Notes: a model not told the origin generated them from the letters alone. DNA of 64,000 nt from Streptomyces caelestis (GCF_001279005.1 NZ_LGCN01000001.1:248001-312000); one strand, 5' to 3'. Shown: positions 1 to 8,751, counted from the first letter of the stretch. Made by a program: numbers and translations.

Positions 1-81
1 AATCGGCCAGGGTCGCTCTTCCCTTCACATCGTTGGATCTTGAAGTGAGTGGGGAGGCTGGGGAGCGAAGAGCATGTGTGA

Positions 82-110
82 GGACCCGGCGGCCGAAGGC
101 CGCCGGGTCC
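82..110. terminator. Perfect 13-bp hairpin downstream of the IS21 operon
   Basis: GGACCCGGCGGCC and its exact complement are separated by a GAA loop. The hairpin lies about 50 nt beyond the stop of the leftward zinc-ribbon gene, so it probably ends the istA-istB-zinc-ribbon transcript. There is no T-tract, as is usual in high-GC actinomycetes. Bases 1-81 hold no gene that I can support. Confidence 0.6.
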
Positions 111-161
111 TGGTGATCGGTGAGGGTCAGACGGAGAGGTCACCGGGGTGCAGGGACGTGT

Positions 162-800
162 TCACGGTGTCCGCCGCAGCGGAGTGATGTCCGGGACGCG
201 GCTGGTGATCGAGGGGCGGGCGGCTTCCGGGGTGGCCAGCAGGGCGACGATGGTGATCGGCTGGTCGCAGTGCGGGCAGTTGCGGGTCGCGGTGGGTTCC
301 AACGGGTCCCGGACTCCCGGTTGTTGACGGGGTGCGGGCCGGGCGGTGGGCAGTTCGCCCACCGGTCGCGCCGGTCGCGGGCTCTCGCCGAGACGACGGG
401 CCCGGTCGTCGTCCCGGGCCTGGCCCCGGCGCCGGTCGGCGTCCTTGCGGCAGGCGGGCGAGCAATAGACCTGCCGGACGGTTCTGGGTGCCGCGAAGGC
501 GTCGTTGCAGACCGGGCAGGCGCGTTTCTCCAGCGCGTGTTCGCTGGAGCGGGCCTTGGTGCGGCATTCACGCGAGCAGAAGACGCGCTTGGGGCTGACG
601 TCGGTGGTGAACTCAGTGCTGCAGACCGGGCAGGTCCGCTGGACAGGCACTCTCTGGCGGTTGGCTTCCCGGCAGGCGGGAGAGCAGTAGACCTGGCGGC
701 TGGTGTGGTCGGTGACGGTGAAGTCCGTCTCGCAGAACGGGCAGCGTCGGGCCGTGTCCGAAGGGACCTCGGCGGTGTTGGGGATGCTGTCACGAGACAC
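162..800 (-). CDS. Multi-zinc-ribbon protein encoded in the IS21 operon
   Basis: A 212-aa protein starting at GTG. The first 125 residues hold three repeats of the form CPxC...YCSPACR (CPFC, CPVC, CPVC, each followed by a YCSPACR or FCSRECR knuckle). A fourth CPHC pair lies near residue 175, after a proline/arginine-rich linker. The pattern predicts several bound zinc ions and nucleic-acid or protein binding. Its start lies 11 nt inside the end of istB, which implies translational coupling and membership of the IS operon. The canonical IS21 element has only istA and istB, so this is an accessory gene. Its function is unknown; a role in target choice or in regulating the transposase is a guess. 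Confidence 0.75.
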   Translation of the reverse strand: MSRDSIPNTAEVPSDTARRCPFCETDFTVTDHTSRQVYCSPACREANRQRVPVQRTCPVCSTEFTTDVSPKRVFCSRECRTKARSSEHALEKRACPVCNDAFAAPRTVRQVYCSPACRKDADRRRGQARDDDRARRLGESPRPARPVGELPTARPAPRQQPGVRDPLEPTATRNCPHCDQPITIVALLATPEAARPSITSRVPDITPLRRTP

Positions 801-1599
801 GCGCGTTCACTCCCGCCCGCAAGGCATCGGCTGTGGTCTGGTGGCTGCGAAGCCGGTAGGAGGGGCCGTCGATGCCGGCGACCGCGGCCCGGTGCAGGAG
901 CCGGTCGAGCATCGCGGCCGCGACCGTGGCGTCCCCGAACGCCCCGGCCCAGTCGGCGATCCCGACGTTGGTCGTCAAGATCGTGGACGATTTCAGATAC
1001 CTCTGGTTGATCACCTGGAACAGGGCCGAGGCCCCGTCCTCGGGCAGCGGGAGATAGCCCAGCTCGTCGATGATCAACAGCTTCGGTCCGGCAAAGAAGT
1101 TCATGCAGGTCTTCCACCGCCCTTCGAGCGCGGCCTTGTGGCACTTGGCCGCGAGTTCGGCGGCTGTGGTGAAGTAGACGCGGTTGCCGGCCTCGACCGC
1201 GGCCCGCCCGAGCGCGACGGACAGCATGGTCTTGCCGACTCCGGGCGGCCCGACGAACAGGACGTTGGAGGCGTCGTCGAGGAAGCGCAGGGTGGCCAGG
1301 TCGCGGATGAGTTTCTCGTCGACGCCCGGCTGGGCGGCGAAGTCGAAGTCGTTCAGGGTCCAGGGTTCGGGCAGACAGGCGAACCGCAGCCGGGCCGCCA
1401 GCCGTCGGGCCTCGGTGGCCTCGACCTCGATCTCCAGCAGCCGTTCCAGGGCCGCGGTCAGCGACATCCGTTCGGCGCGAGCCTGATCACAGACCCGGTT
1501 CAACGCCTCGGCGGCGTCGTTGAGTTTGAGGTAGGACAGATGGCCCCGCAGCTGCTGGAAGCGGCGTGCTTCGCTCATCTGCATCGGCGATGTACTCAC
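790..1599 (-). CDS. istB: IS21 transposition helper ATPase IstB
   Basis: A 269-aa AAA+ ATPase of the DnaC/IstB type. Walker A is GPPGVGKT at residues 117-124 and Walker B is LLIIDELGYLP with D178 and E179. The N-terminal helical region (1-90) is typical of IstB. In IS21, IstB forms an ATP-dependent oligomer on target DNA and recruits the IstA transposase. The start overlaps the istA stop by 4 nt (ATGA). Length and motifs match an intact family member. Confidence 0.95.
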   Translation of the reverse strand: MSTSPMQMSEARRFQQLRGHLSYLKLNDAAEALNRVCDQARAERMSLTAALERLLEIEVEATEARRLAARLRFACLPEPWTLNDFDFAAQPGVDEKLIRDLATLRFLDDASNVLFVGPPGVGKTMLSVALGRAAVEAGNRVYFTTAAELAAKCHKAALEGRWKTCMNFFAGPKLLIIDELGYLPLPEDGASALFQVINQRYLKSSTILTTNVGIADWAGAFGDATVAAAMLDRLLHRAAVAGIDGPSYRLRSHQTTADALRAGVNARVS

Positions 1600-2954
1600 T
1601 CCTTGTTCTCCTCCTTCGGTGAGGGAACACTCCGCAGCCGGTCGGCCACGGCGGCATAGTGGGACAGGTCGATCACGACCCGTTCGGCCGGATCACCCGC
1701 GGCCTGCTGTCCGCGCAGCCGCTCGGCCTCCGCGAGCGCGGCCGGCGACGGCGGGCGGCGGACCTTGTTCTTGCACGGAGCCCGGTCGGAGAAGGCGGCC
1801 AGCACCTCGCGTTCCAACGCGATCACGTGCCCGGCGTCCCGCACTGTCTGCCCGGCGCCGCGAGGCGCCCGGCGGTGGCGGGCGATGACCGCCCGGCCGG
1901 CGGTGGCGATGCTGAGATGGTCCTCACCGAGCCGGTGCAGGACCCGGACCTGGGCGCCGGGCAGGCCCGGCGGCACCGAGTACAGATTCCCGTCGAAGGA
2001 CACCAGGCTCTGGGCACTGACCGTCCGCTCGACCTCCAGCTCGGCCGGGAACGGACGAACCGGGATGTCCAACAACGGTTCACAGGCGGCGAGTTCACCC
2101 ACTGTCATCTTGATCCCGGCCACGACCCGGCGCCGGTCGTCCATCCGGACGGCCAGCTTGTCGATGCCGGACTGGGCCTGGATCACGCTCAGAGCATCGG
2201 GGACCGTGCGCCACCAGCGTTGCGCGGCCGAGTGGTTGGCCTTCTCCACCACGCCCTTGCGGTTGCCGCGGCGCGGCGGACAGATGTCCACCCCGACCCC
2301 GTAGTACTTCGCGACCGCCGCGAAGGACGCGGTGACCTGGCCGCTGCTCGGATAACAGACCGTCGCCATCCGGTCGAAGCGCCACCGCCTCGCGGTGCCG
2401 CCCAGCTTGCGCACCACCTGATCGAGGGCCTGGACCAGATGCGGGAAGTCCTCGGATTCCGCGAGCACCGCCCGCCACCGGCCCGAGTGCGCGAGCGCCC
2501 CGACCAACAGATGGGCGTGCTCACCCACTCCCCACCCGTCCGGCGCGTCCGGCAACTCCAGCCAGTCGAACTGGATCTCCTCACCCGGCGGATGCGCGAT
2601 CACCGCGACGTTGCGGCCCGTCGCCGCGTGACACGGCTCGCAGTGCGGCCGGACCTGATACCGGCGAAGGGCACGGGTGAACGTCGAGTAGCCGCCCTCA
2701 TAGCCCAGGCCGGTGACCTCGTCGAACAGCGTCGACGCCCACAGATGCGGATCATCAGCCAGCCGCTGTCGGCAGTACTCCAAGTACGGCACGAACGCGT
2801 CCGGCGACTGCCGCCGCTGCCCAGGGACCTGTTCGCCGTTCAGATAGGCACGGATCGTCTTGCGGTCACGACCCAGATGCCTAGCGATCGCCGAGATCGT
2901 CCAACCCTGCCGACGCAGAGCATGAGCGTCCACGTCTTCCTCCCGCGTGAGCAT
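1596..2954 (-). CDS. istA: IS21 transposase IstA
   Basis: A 452-aa DDE transposase. An N-terminal helix-turn-helix (about residues 15-40, QGWTISAIARHLGRDRKTI) is followed by a retroviral-integrase-type core with D130 (in IQFDWLEL), D194 (in WRFDRM) and E237 (in KGVVEKAN). The C-terminal beta-barrel region has the usual SFDGNLYSVPP signature. All catalytic residues are present and no frameshift is seen. It is the first gene of the three-gene operon and overlaps istB by 4 nt. Confidence 0.95.
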   Translation of the reverse strand: MLTREEDVDAHALRRQGWTISAIARHLGRDRKTIRAYLNGEQVPGQRRQSPDAFVPYLEYCRQRLADDPHLWASTLFDEVTGLGYEGGYSTFTRALRRYQVRPHCEPCHAATGRNVAVIAHPPGEEIQFDWLELPDAPDGWGVGEHAHLLVGALAHSGRWRAVLAESEDFPHLVQALDQVVRKLGGTARRWRFDRMATVCYPSSGQVTASFAAVAKYYGVGVDICPPRRGNRKGVVEKANHSAAQRWWRTVPDALSVIQAQSGIDKLAVRMDDRRRVVAGIKMTVGELAACEPLLDIPVRPFPAELEVERTVSAQSLVSFDGNLYSVPPGLPGAQVRVLHRLGEDHLSIATAGRAVIARHRRAPRGAGQTVRDAGHVIALEREVLAAFSDRAPCKNKVRRPPSPAALAEAERLRGQQAAGDPAERVVIDLSHYAAVADRLRSVPSPKEENKE

Positions 2955-3172
2955 CCAGGCCCCCGAACAGGCCGAACTTCATGCGCACGCAGGCTCTCCC
3001 GTCGAACACCCACACACTCCGACACACCGAGCAAGATCACACGATGGGTGGGGAGATCAACAGAGCAGGTTTGCCCCCACCTCAGAGCACCCAGTGGTCG
3101 CTTTCAGAGAGCGTCATCAGTGCCCGGCCTGCCCAGGACTGTTTGAGGTCAGGCCGTAGCCGTCAGCTTCGA

Positions 3173-3859
3173 TCACCCACCGCTCGACGGCAGCGGTGCC
3201 GCCCGGTCGAGCTTCGAGTACCGCTGGCTGACCTCGCGCGCCGAGTACGTGACCGGACGCCGGTCCTTCTCGTGGACCGTGACGACGATTCCGTCCGGAG
3301 ACTCATCGAGCCCATCGACCCAGACGTACTGGAAGTACCCGCCGGCGGCGCTGTAGTGCATGAGGCGGTCCCCAGGGCCGACGGGGGCCTGGACTGTGCC
3401 GCCGGTGTACCGCTTGTAGGGCACGAGGACCTGCGGGACCCCTTCCGGCACGGCCAGGGCGCGATCGGTCAGCATGTCGGTCACGTGCTCCCTGATCAGC
3501 GCGTATAGGGCCCGGGGCGGCGGGTTCTCTGTCGCGAGTGCCACGAAGGCCAGTCGGAGCCCTTCGTCGTCTTGGGCAGGCGGGCATGCGCGGGTATCGG
3601 CGAGGGCGAGGACGTCTTCGGCGTACCGATGGGCGATGCGTCCGCGGTGCAGCTGTGCGGTGGCGGGGGAGTTCGCGGCGACGCACTCAGGACAGGTCAG
3701 GGGAGCGTCGGTGACGCGCGCCGGGTCGAGCTTCTCGTAGTGGTGGACGACCGCGTACCGGCCCGCGTCGCAGGCCACGTCAATCATGAATCCGGTGTGG
3801 CTGTTGAGCAGGCCCTCGTGAACGGCGCCGTCGTGGCCGATGAGGTTCTTGTGGTCCAT
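3173..3859 (-). CDS. Hypothetical protein, 228 aa
   Basis: I do not recognise this protein. It is soluble, with no membrane segment. A CPEC pair lies near residue 56, and the region after it (TAQLHRGRIAHRYAEDVLALADTR) is helical. The C-terminal half looks beta-rich (VLVPYKRYTGGTVQAPVGPGD). It lies 128 nt downstream of the 3988-4596 gene and is probably in the same P1 transcript. GC-rich third positions support coding. Confidence 0.6.
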   Translation of the reverse strand: MDHKNLIGHDGAVHEGLLNSHTGFMIDVACDAGRYAVVHHYEKLDPARVTDAPLTCPECVAANSPATAQLHRGRIAHRYAEDVLALADTRACPPAQDDEGLRLAFVALATENPPPRALYALIREHVTDMLTDRALAVPEGVPQVLVPYKRYTGGTVQAPVGPGDRLMHYSAAGGYFQYVWVDGLDESPDGIVVTVHEKDRRPVTYSAREVSQRYSKLDRAAPLPSSGG

Positions 3860-3987
3860 CTCGTCTCAACCGCCCCCAGGGGCGGCGTCCTCGCCTTCGG
3901 TGGGTACGTCGGTGGTTGGCTGGACGACTTGTGGTCCGGCGGCACGGGCGCGGTGCGCGCTGTGGTCCCGCGCCCGTGCCGTCGGGC

Positions 3988-4596
3988 TCATTCGCCCAGG
4001 TAGAAGGTCACGCCACGGCACACGAAGCGGATCGGCCCCGTCGCGTTGATGGCCAGCTGGTACGCCTCCTCCTCGGAGACCGAGCCCGGCTCCGTCACGA
4101 TCTCGTCGAACCGGGTCTGGCCCTGGAGGTAGCGGATCAGCTCGTACTTGGCCTCCGGCCCGTCGAGCGGGAACGTCGACCCGCGCGGGGGGTGGTGATC
4201 GGTCAGGCCGCGCCCGATCCATCCGGCCGAGAGCCGGACCGGCGCGGGGAAGGGAACGCGGTGCGCGAGGTGCCGGGCGACGGCCTCGTGGGCGCGCTGG
4301 TCCCACATTCCGTTCCAGACGTCGCTCGCATTCTGGGCCTCCTCGTCGTACGCGGCCAGAGCCCGGCGCATGTTGAGGTACTCGTTGCGCTCGCGGAAGT
4401 GCCGGGACGTGGCCCAGTTGCCGTCCGCGTCGAAGCCGTCGTCCATCGACTGCCCGTCGTGCTGGCGGCCGACCATCCAGTGACCGGCGGACTCCTCCAC
4501 GCCGAGCCACACGCCCTCGAAGGAGCCGCGCCACGCGCGTCGCGCCTGGTGTACGACGGTCCATCCCTGGTGCTGTCCACCGGTCTTGATGCGCAT
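3988..4596 (-). CDS. Hypothetical protein, first gene after a P1 promoter
   Basis: The open frame begins at 4710, inside the P1 promoter, but the start at 4596 (MRIKTGGQHQ) is preferred because AGGAGA lies just upstream of it and the transcript should begin near 4672. The resulting 202-aa protein is unrecognised and soluble. The C-terminal part (SVSEEEAYQLAINATGPIRFVCRGVTFYLG) resembles a compact alpha/beta domain. It is probably co-transcribed with the gene ending at 3173. Confidence 0.65.
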   Translation of the reverse strand: MRIKTGGQHQGWTVVHQARRAWRGSFEGVWLGVEESAGHWMVGRQHDGQSMDDGFDADGNWATSRHFRERNEYLNMRRALAAYDEEAQNASDVWNGMWDQRAHEAVARHLAHRVPFPAPVRLSAGWIGRGLTDHHPPRGSTFPLDGPEAKYELIRYLQGQTRFDEIVTEPGSVSEEEAYQLAINATGPIRFVCRGVTFYLGE

Positions 4597-4678
4597 GCGT
4601 GTCTCCTGGGCCTGTCTCGTCGGTAGGGGAAGACGCGGGGGTGCTCGAGCCCGGAGGCGAGCACCACCAACAAGGATC

Positions 4679-4710
4679 ACAGTACACATGGAAAACCTAA
4701 TAAGCAACAT
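4679..4710 (-). promoter_or_regulatory. P1 promoter, copy 1
   Basis: Read leftward: TTGCTT (4702-4707), a 17-nt spacer, TACTGT (4679-4684). The spacer ends in TTTCCATGTG, so the -10 is extended by TGTG. It drives 3988-4596 with a leader of about 75 nt. Confidence 0.75.
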
Positions 4711-5767
4711 GAGTGCTGGGTTCGCCGAGCCCGGGATCCCGCCTCGGCGAGCGGAAGTCGGGAGTCAGTCCGTCAGGGCCGGGATGGGCAACTCCCCATC
4801 TCCCAGCACGGCATGTGGTCGGCCGTAGGGAGGGGTAGGCGTCGGCGAGGACGTCCTCGGCGAGCAGTGCGGGCGGGCATGAGTAGACGAGTTTCTCCTG
4901 GCCGTCGCCGGACTCCACGACGGCCAGACCCCCATGCTGGCCGGCGATCTGGTGCAGGGCGCGGCGGAGGCCGGCGGTGCTCGTGAGAAGGAGCCGGCCG
5001 GGCCCGAGGGGATCGGAGGCGAGCCGAGCCAGGGTGACGGAGCCGACCTCCGGGCCGGCGGTCCGGGCTGCGAAGTCCAGGCTCGCGTACACCTGAACGG
5101 GCGCGGGACAGTGTCGGCCGGCCGTTCGGCGGAGCACGACGAGGTGGCTGCGGTCGGCCATGCGGTCGGCGGGCGGTTCTGGGTCGAGCAGGTGGAGGGT
5201 GCGGAACGGGTTAGAGAGCTCGTCCTCGATGTTCGCGGCAGAGCGGTCGCCGGGCGCATACATGCTCACCAGGCAGGCGATGTCCGAGGCGAGCACCGAC
5301 GAAGCCGGGCTCCTGAGGCCGGCCGCTTCAGCGGCGGCCGCCAGGCGCCCCTGCGTCTCTGCGCGGCTGGACCGGCTGAGCGGGGAGTACCCGAAGAGGT
5401 ACCGCCAGGTGGGCACATGGCACGGCCGGGCGCTCACCAGCCACCAGTGCAGCAGCCACAGGCTGGCATCGAGCTCGAGGTAGGGGTCGGCGCCGGTCTC
5501 GTCGTGCAGGAGCCAGTGGGCGCGGTCCGTGGGCACCAGGCCCTGGCTGTTGCGGACGGCCAGTCCGAAGGCCTGGGACCAGAAGGCCATGGACGGCACC
5601 ATGCTCTTGCCGACGCCGAGCACGACGGTCGCGTCGGGGCGGCGCAGGGCGGTGGGGTTTTGGAGCAGGGCGTCGTAGACCTTGCGGAGCCACCCGTAGC
5701 GCGGTGGGTAGCCGCGGTGCCGGCCGAAGGCCGGCAGGCAGTCGGACAGGGGGGCGGGGCTCAACAC
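4697..5767 (-). CDS. DUF4007-domain protein (SspB-like candidate)
   Basis: A 356-aa protein starting at GTG with AAAGGA upstream. The N-terminus carries the DUF4007 signature: a proline-rich entry, RYGWLRKVYDAL (about residues 23-34), and DATVVLGVGKSMVPSMAFWSQAFGL (about 45-69). From memory, DUF4007 occurs in SspB, the nicking component of the Ssp single-strand phosphorothioation defence system; I could not check this. The last 40 residues are proline/arginine-rich and look like an unstructured tail. It is the last gene of the P1 copy-2 operon and ends next to P1 copy 1. No SspA cysteine desulfurase or SspC ATPase is adjacent, so it may act alone or with the PAPS-reductase-like protein at 12.1-13.5 kb. 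Confidence 0.7.
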   Translation of the reverse strand: MLSPAPLSDCLPAFGRHRGYPPRYGWLRKVYDALLQNPTALRRPDATVVLGVGKSMVPSMAFWSQAFGLAVRNSQGLVPTDRAHWLLHDETGADPYLELDASLWLLHWWLVSARPCHVPTWRYLFGYSPLSRSSRAETQGRLAAAAEAAGLRSPASSVLASDIACLVSMYAPGDRSAANIEDELSNPFRTLHLLDPEPPADRMADRSHLVVLRRTAGRHCPAPVQVYASLDFAARTAGPEVGSVTLARLASDPLGPGRLLLTSTAGLRRALHQIAGQHGGLAVVESGDGQEKLVYSCPPALLAEDVLADAYPSLRPTTCRAGRWGVAHPGPDGLTPDFRSPRRDPGLGEPSTHVAY

Positions 5768-5780
5768 GGGGGTCCTTTGC

Positions 5781-6134
5781 TCAGTCGAGGGGGAGAGGGC
5801 TCCGGTCGGAGAGGGTGAGCCGGGCGACCAGACGTGCGAGGGAGTGCGCCCAGCTGGCTGATGCGCCGCCGATGAGGAACTCCTCGCTCCAGGCGGGCTC
5901 GTCGCCGATGAGCGGCCGGCTCGTCAGCCGGACCTCCCTCGGGCCGACTGCGGCGGGGGAGAGCTCGAGCTCGTAGGACCGGGCCTCGGTGTCGATGTGC
6001 CAGGACAGCAGACCCTCGGCGTCGGTGCATCCGCAGGCGAGCACGTACACATAGGTGCGGCTGGGCGCTGGCAGGACGGTGCGCAGCGCCTGGGCTACGG
6101 CCTGGCTCTCGCGGTGGTCGTGGGCTTGGCCCAT
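5781..6134 (-). CDS. Hypothetical protein, 117 aa
   Basis: A small, mostly beta-type protein (RTYVYVLACGCTDAEGLLSWHI, YELELSPAAVGPREVRLTSRPL) with a good GGAGAGACC ribosome site before ATG. It lies 13 nt upstream of the DUF4007 gene and 50 nt downstream of the methylase-like gene, in the same P1 copy-2 operon. I do not recognise a family. Confidence 0.6.
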   Translation of the reverse strand: MGQAHDHRESQAVAQALRTVLPAPSRTYVYVLACGCTDAEGLLSWHIDTEARSYELELSPAAVGPREVRLTSRPLIGDEPAWSEEFLIGGASASWAHSLARLVARLTLSDRSPLPLD

Positions 6135-6183
6135 GGTCTCTCCTTCGGGCTCGGCCCACGAGGTCGCGGGCCGGGTGGGGCGG

Positions 6184-7200
6184 CTAGTTGGTGGCCATGA
6201 GGGCGTCGAGCAGGCGGTCGGTCGTGCGTGTGGCGATCGCGAAGCGGATCAGATCCATGACGTCGTCGCGGTGGCGGGCCATGTCGCGCGCCCGGGCGAG
6301 GGTGTCCTCGGCGAGGTTGGGCTGTGCGAGGACATCTCCGCATCCGACGAACGCGCGGGGGCCCAGTTCCCAAACCAGGGCGTTGACGGCGGCTCCGGCG
6401 GCGGCCAGGGGATCGAGTTCGAGCATGACCCAGCCGCGCTCTGCCGGGTCCTCGCCGGCGCGGCGCAGGTCCTGCGCGGCGGAGCGGAAGAGCCCTCCTG
6501 TTCCGGCGGTCGGCTCGAGCGCCCATTCGCCGCGTCGGTGGGGTCGCCTTCCTGTGCGGCCCTCGTCGGCCAGCACGGTGGCGATCAGATTGCTGATGTC
6601 GGGCGGGGTGTGGTACTCGCCGAGGCTGCGCCGGGAGTGGTGGTGGCGCAGGCTCGTGATGACCCAGGACATGAGGTCGATCCGGGACCGCTCGGCGGGG
6701 TCGGTGTCTCCGGTGTGCTGGAGGACTCCGTGGCGCAGCGCGGCACGGGCCACGGCGCGTACGCCCGCGAGGTGGGTGTCGTGCAGGTCCTCCCTGGTCC
6801 AGTCGAACAGCGGGCGGGCGGTGGCCCACAGGTCGGGGCGAAGGCGGTAGTAGTAGTCGGCGCTGTCGGCCAGGCCGCGGACCAGGACGCGCGGGGGCTG
6901 TGCGGCGATGTACGCGGCGATTGTGTCGGCGGCCTCGGCGCCGGGGGACTTCTGGGGCCACAGAGCGAGGGCGGCGACGACCCCTGCGGGGATGTCGAGC
7001 CGGCTGCCGCCGGCGGCGTGCCAGGCCTCGGCGACTGCTTCGCCGAGGACGGAGCCGGGGCTACGGCTGACGGTGATCGGGGGGCAGTTGGTCGTACCGG
7101 CGTGCCGGGCGCAACTCGGATCGGTACAGTCCCCTTCCCTGTGGGTGATCACCTGATCGATGGCCTTGGTCACGATGGTGGCGGTGGAATCAGCGGGCAT
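6184..7200 (-). CDS. N6-DNA-methylase-fold protein lacking the NPPY motif
   Basis: A 338-aa protein from the ATG at 7200 (MPADSTATIV). Residues 195-240 match HsdM-type adenine methylases: LGEYHTPPDISNLI, then EPTAGTGG (229-236) as the AdoMet-binding motif I, and an acidic VMLELDP strand as motif II. The catalytic (N/D)PP(Y/F) motif IV should follow GDVLAQP near residue 294, but the sequence reads NLAEDTLARARDMA and ends 40 residues later. No type I specificity or restriction subunit is nearby. It either binds AdoMet or DNA without methylating, or needs a partner. It lies in the P1 copy-2 operon. Confidence 0.75.
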   Translation of the reverse strand: MPADSTATIVTKAIDQVITHREGDCTDPSCARHAGTTNCPPITVSRSPGSVLGEAVAEAWHAAGGSRLDIPAGVVAALALWPQKSPGAEAADTIAAYIAAQPPRVLVRGLADSADYYYRLRPDLWATARPLFDWTREDLHDTHLAGVRAVARAALRHGVLQHTGDTDPAERSRIDLMSWVITSLRHHHSRRSLGEYHTPPDISNLIATVLADEGRTGRRPHRRGEWALEPTAGTGGLFRSAAQDLRRAGEDPAERGWVMLELDPLAAAGAAVNALVWELGPRAFVGCGDVLAQPNLAEDTLARARDMARHRDDVMDLIRFAIATRTTDRLLDALMATN

Positions 7201-7341
7201 GAGGGTTCCAGGGCATGGGTGGGGTGTTGTGGTCGGGAACAGGGAGTCGGGACCGGTGCCGCGGGTGGGAAGGCGCCGTCTGCGGCACCGGGCCTGCACG
7301 TTGTGGTGATGAGTGCCGTACGAGCGGCGCAGCCGTTTCGC

Positions 7342-7707
7342 TCAGAGAATTCCGCGGCGGGCCAGGTCGGGTTCGCACAGGGAGCAGGTCCCGCACGGCG
7401 TGTGCTCGGTGCATCCCACCTGCGGGAGAGCGTCGGCCTTGGCGCCCTCGCGATGGACGAACTTGGGCCACTCGCGCTCGTACAGGAACTCGCCGCCCCA
7501 CTCCCGGGACTGGAAGCCGGCGATACGCGAAGCGTGGTTGGTCGCGTCGGGCTGGGCGACCCACGTGGTGGTGCGGTCCGGGAGGGTGTGTTCCCACACG
7601 TACCCGTACACGGTGGTGCGGTCGGTCTTGCTCACCACGAGGAACCCGCGGGTGTAGTCGTTGTGGGCCGGCTGGAAGTCGATGTGCTGGGCGAGGCCGG
7701 GCAGCAT
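7342..7707 (-). CDS. Hypothetical protein with a C-terminal cysteine cluster
   Basis: Start chosen at 7707 (MLPGLAQHID) because GGAGAT precedes it; the longer frame has a poor arginine/proline-rich extension. The 121-aa product contains an aromatic-rich beta region (TTVYGYVWEHTLPDRTTTWVAQPD) and ends with CTEHTPCGTCSLC, a possible zinc site. Function unknown. P1 copy-2 operon. Confidence 0.6.
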   Translation of the reverse strand: MLPGLAQHIDFQPAHNDYTRGFLVVSKTDRTTVYGYVWEHTLPDRTTTWVAQPDATNHASRIAGFQSREWGGEFLYEREWPKFVHREGAKADALPQVGCTEHTPCGTCSLCEPDLARRGIL

Positions 7708-7758
7708 GATCACATCTCCGGGTGAAGCGGGTTGGGGGTTGGGGCTACGGGGGACCTG

Positions 7759-7803
7759 CCTACGCCCGGGTCCTGCCGCCTGCGGCGTGCAGGACCGCGT
7801 AGG
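7759..7803. terminator. Compound intercistronic hairpin
   Basis: Nested complementary blocks (CCTACGC/GCGTAGG, GGTCCTGC/GCAGGACC, CGCC/GGCG) form a long stem in the 135-nt gap between two genes of the P1 copy-2 operon. It could attenuate or process the transcript rather than end it fully. Confidence 0.5.
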
Positions 7804-7841
7804 TCTGGGCGGAACGCACCCGGGCGCGGCGGTCAGGGAGA

Positions 7842-8150
7842 TCAGGTGCTGTGCAGTGCGGCGGATGCGGCGGTGTACTCCGCGCACGCGGGCATGGAGT
7901 CGCGCAAATCGGGACCGCGCAGCCCGCGGCTCCCGCACGGCCGACGCCCGCACTTGAGCCGCTCGCGACCGTCAGCGAGCCGCTTCAGCACCGTGTGGGC
8001 GCAGCCTCCGCAGACGGCGGGCGGGTTGTCGAGATCGGCGCCGAGGAGCGGCGCCCCGGTCGCCGGGTGCACACCGCGGTCGAGGTACATCCGTATGGAG
8101 CCGCGGGGAGGGTAGTCGGCTTCCGGAGTGCGGATCACGGCCCTGGTCAT
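7842..8150 (-). CDS. Small zinc-finger-like protein
   Basis: Start at 8150 (MTRAVIRTPEADYPP), supported by AAAGGGACC upstream; 102 aa. Residues 50-90 hold CGGCAHT, a cysteine pair separated by four residues (KCGRRPCGS) and a final cysteine (MPACAEY), likely a zinc-binding fold. Actinophages and plasmids carry many small proteins of this sort; no specific function can be assigned. Second gene of the P1 copy-2 operon. Confidence 0.6.
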   Translation of the reverse strand: MTRAVIRTPEADYPPRGSIRMYLDRGVHPATGAPLLGADLDNPPAVCGGCAHTVLKRLADGRERLKCGRRPCGSRGLRGPDLRDSMPACAEYTAASAALHST

Positions 8151-8223
8151 GATGCTGGTCCCTTTCTGGCGGAATCGTTCGTGGGGCGGCGGCACCGTGG
8201 TGACGGCGCCGGGCGGCGTCCGG

Positions 8224-8685
8224 CTACTTGGCCTTGCGCTGGTCGACCCGGTGGGCCTGCGCAGCCGCGCGCATGACCTCGTCCCAGTCGAAGCCGAGGT
8301 CCTGGGCGTAGGCGCGCAGATCGTTGAGCAGGACGTGCAGCGCCTTCGAGAAGGTGGGGTAGGGGGCGTCTGCCATGTGTACTCGAAGGGCGGCAGCAGC
8401 GTCGCTGGCGTGCACGTATACGTCGAAGAGGTGGTCCTCGGCGGCCGAGTCATCCGTGTTGTGGATCGGCTCGACGGAGGGTGCGAGGTTCGGCATGGCG
8501 GCCAGGGGGCGTTCGTCCAGGCGCGCCTTCGCGTCGCCGTCGAGGCAGCGTTCGACGTCGGTGCGCATGTGACTGGCCAGGTGCATCAAGTCGGTGGTGA
8601 TGTCCACCAGGGTCAGCCAGACATCGGCCCAGCCCCGCCGGTAGGCGAGAAGCGCGGCGTCAACCTCATGGACGACAGCAAGCAT
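8224..8685 (-). CDS. Hypothetical helical protein, 153 aa
   Basis: First gene after P1 copy 2, with AGGAG upstream of ATG at 8685. It is almost entirely helical with no transmembrane segment (WADVWLTLVDITTDLMHLASHM; FSKALHVLLNDLRAYAQDLGFDWDEVMRAAA). The C-terminal half could form a four-helix bundle. Not recognised. Confidence 0.65.
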   Translation of the reverse strand: MLAVVHEVDAALLAYRRGWADVWLTLVDITTDLMHLASHMRTDVERCLDGDAKARLDERPLAAMPNLAPSVEPIHNTDDSAAEDHLFDVYVHASDAAAALRVHMADAPYPTFSKALHVLLNDLRAYAQDLGFDWDEVMRAAAQAHRVDQRKAK

Positions 8686-8751
8686 GGGAGGACTCCTGAG
8701 GAGAAGGGGGGAGGTGTGGCGCGGGCTTGAAGGTTAGCCAGCAATGCAACC

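Larger units (their letters stand above)
162..2954 (-). mobile_element. IS21-family insertion sequence with three overlapping genes
   Basis: The coordinates cover only the coding part: istA, istB and a zinc-ribbon gene, all leftward and overlapping. I looked for terminal inverted repeats in 1-160 and 2955-3172 and found no convincing pair, so the ends and any target duplication are unresolved. Both core proteins look intact, so the element may be active or recently active. The next gene to the right ends at 3173. Confidence 0.85.

Noticed and set aside
120..1659. Rightward frames of 296 and 318 aa opposite the IS21 genes
   Set aside because: They are antisense to istB and the zinc-ribbon gene, both of which have strong domain evidence.
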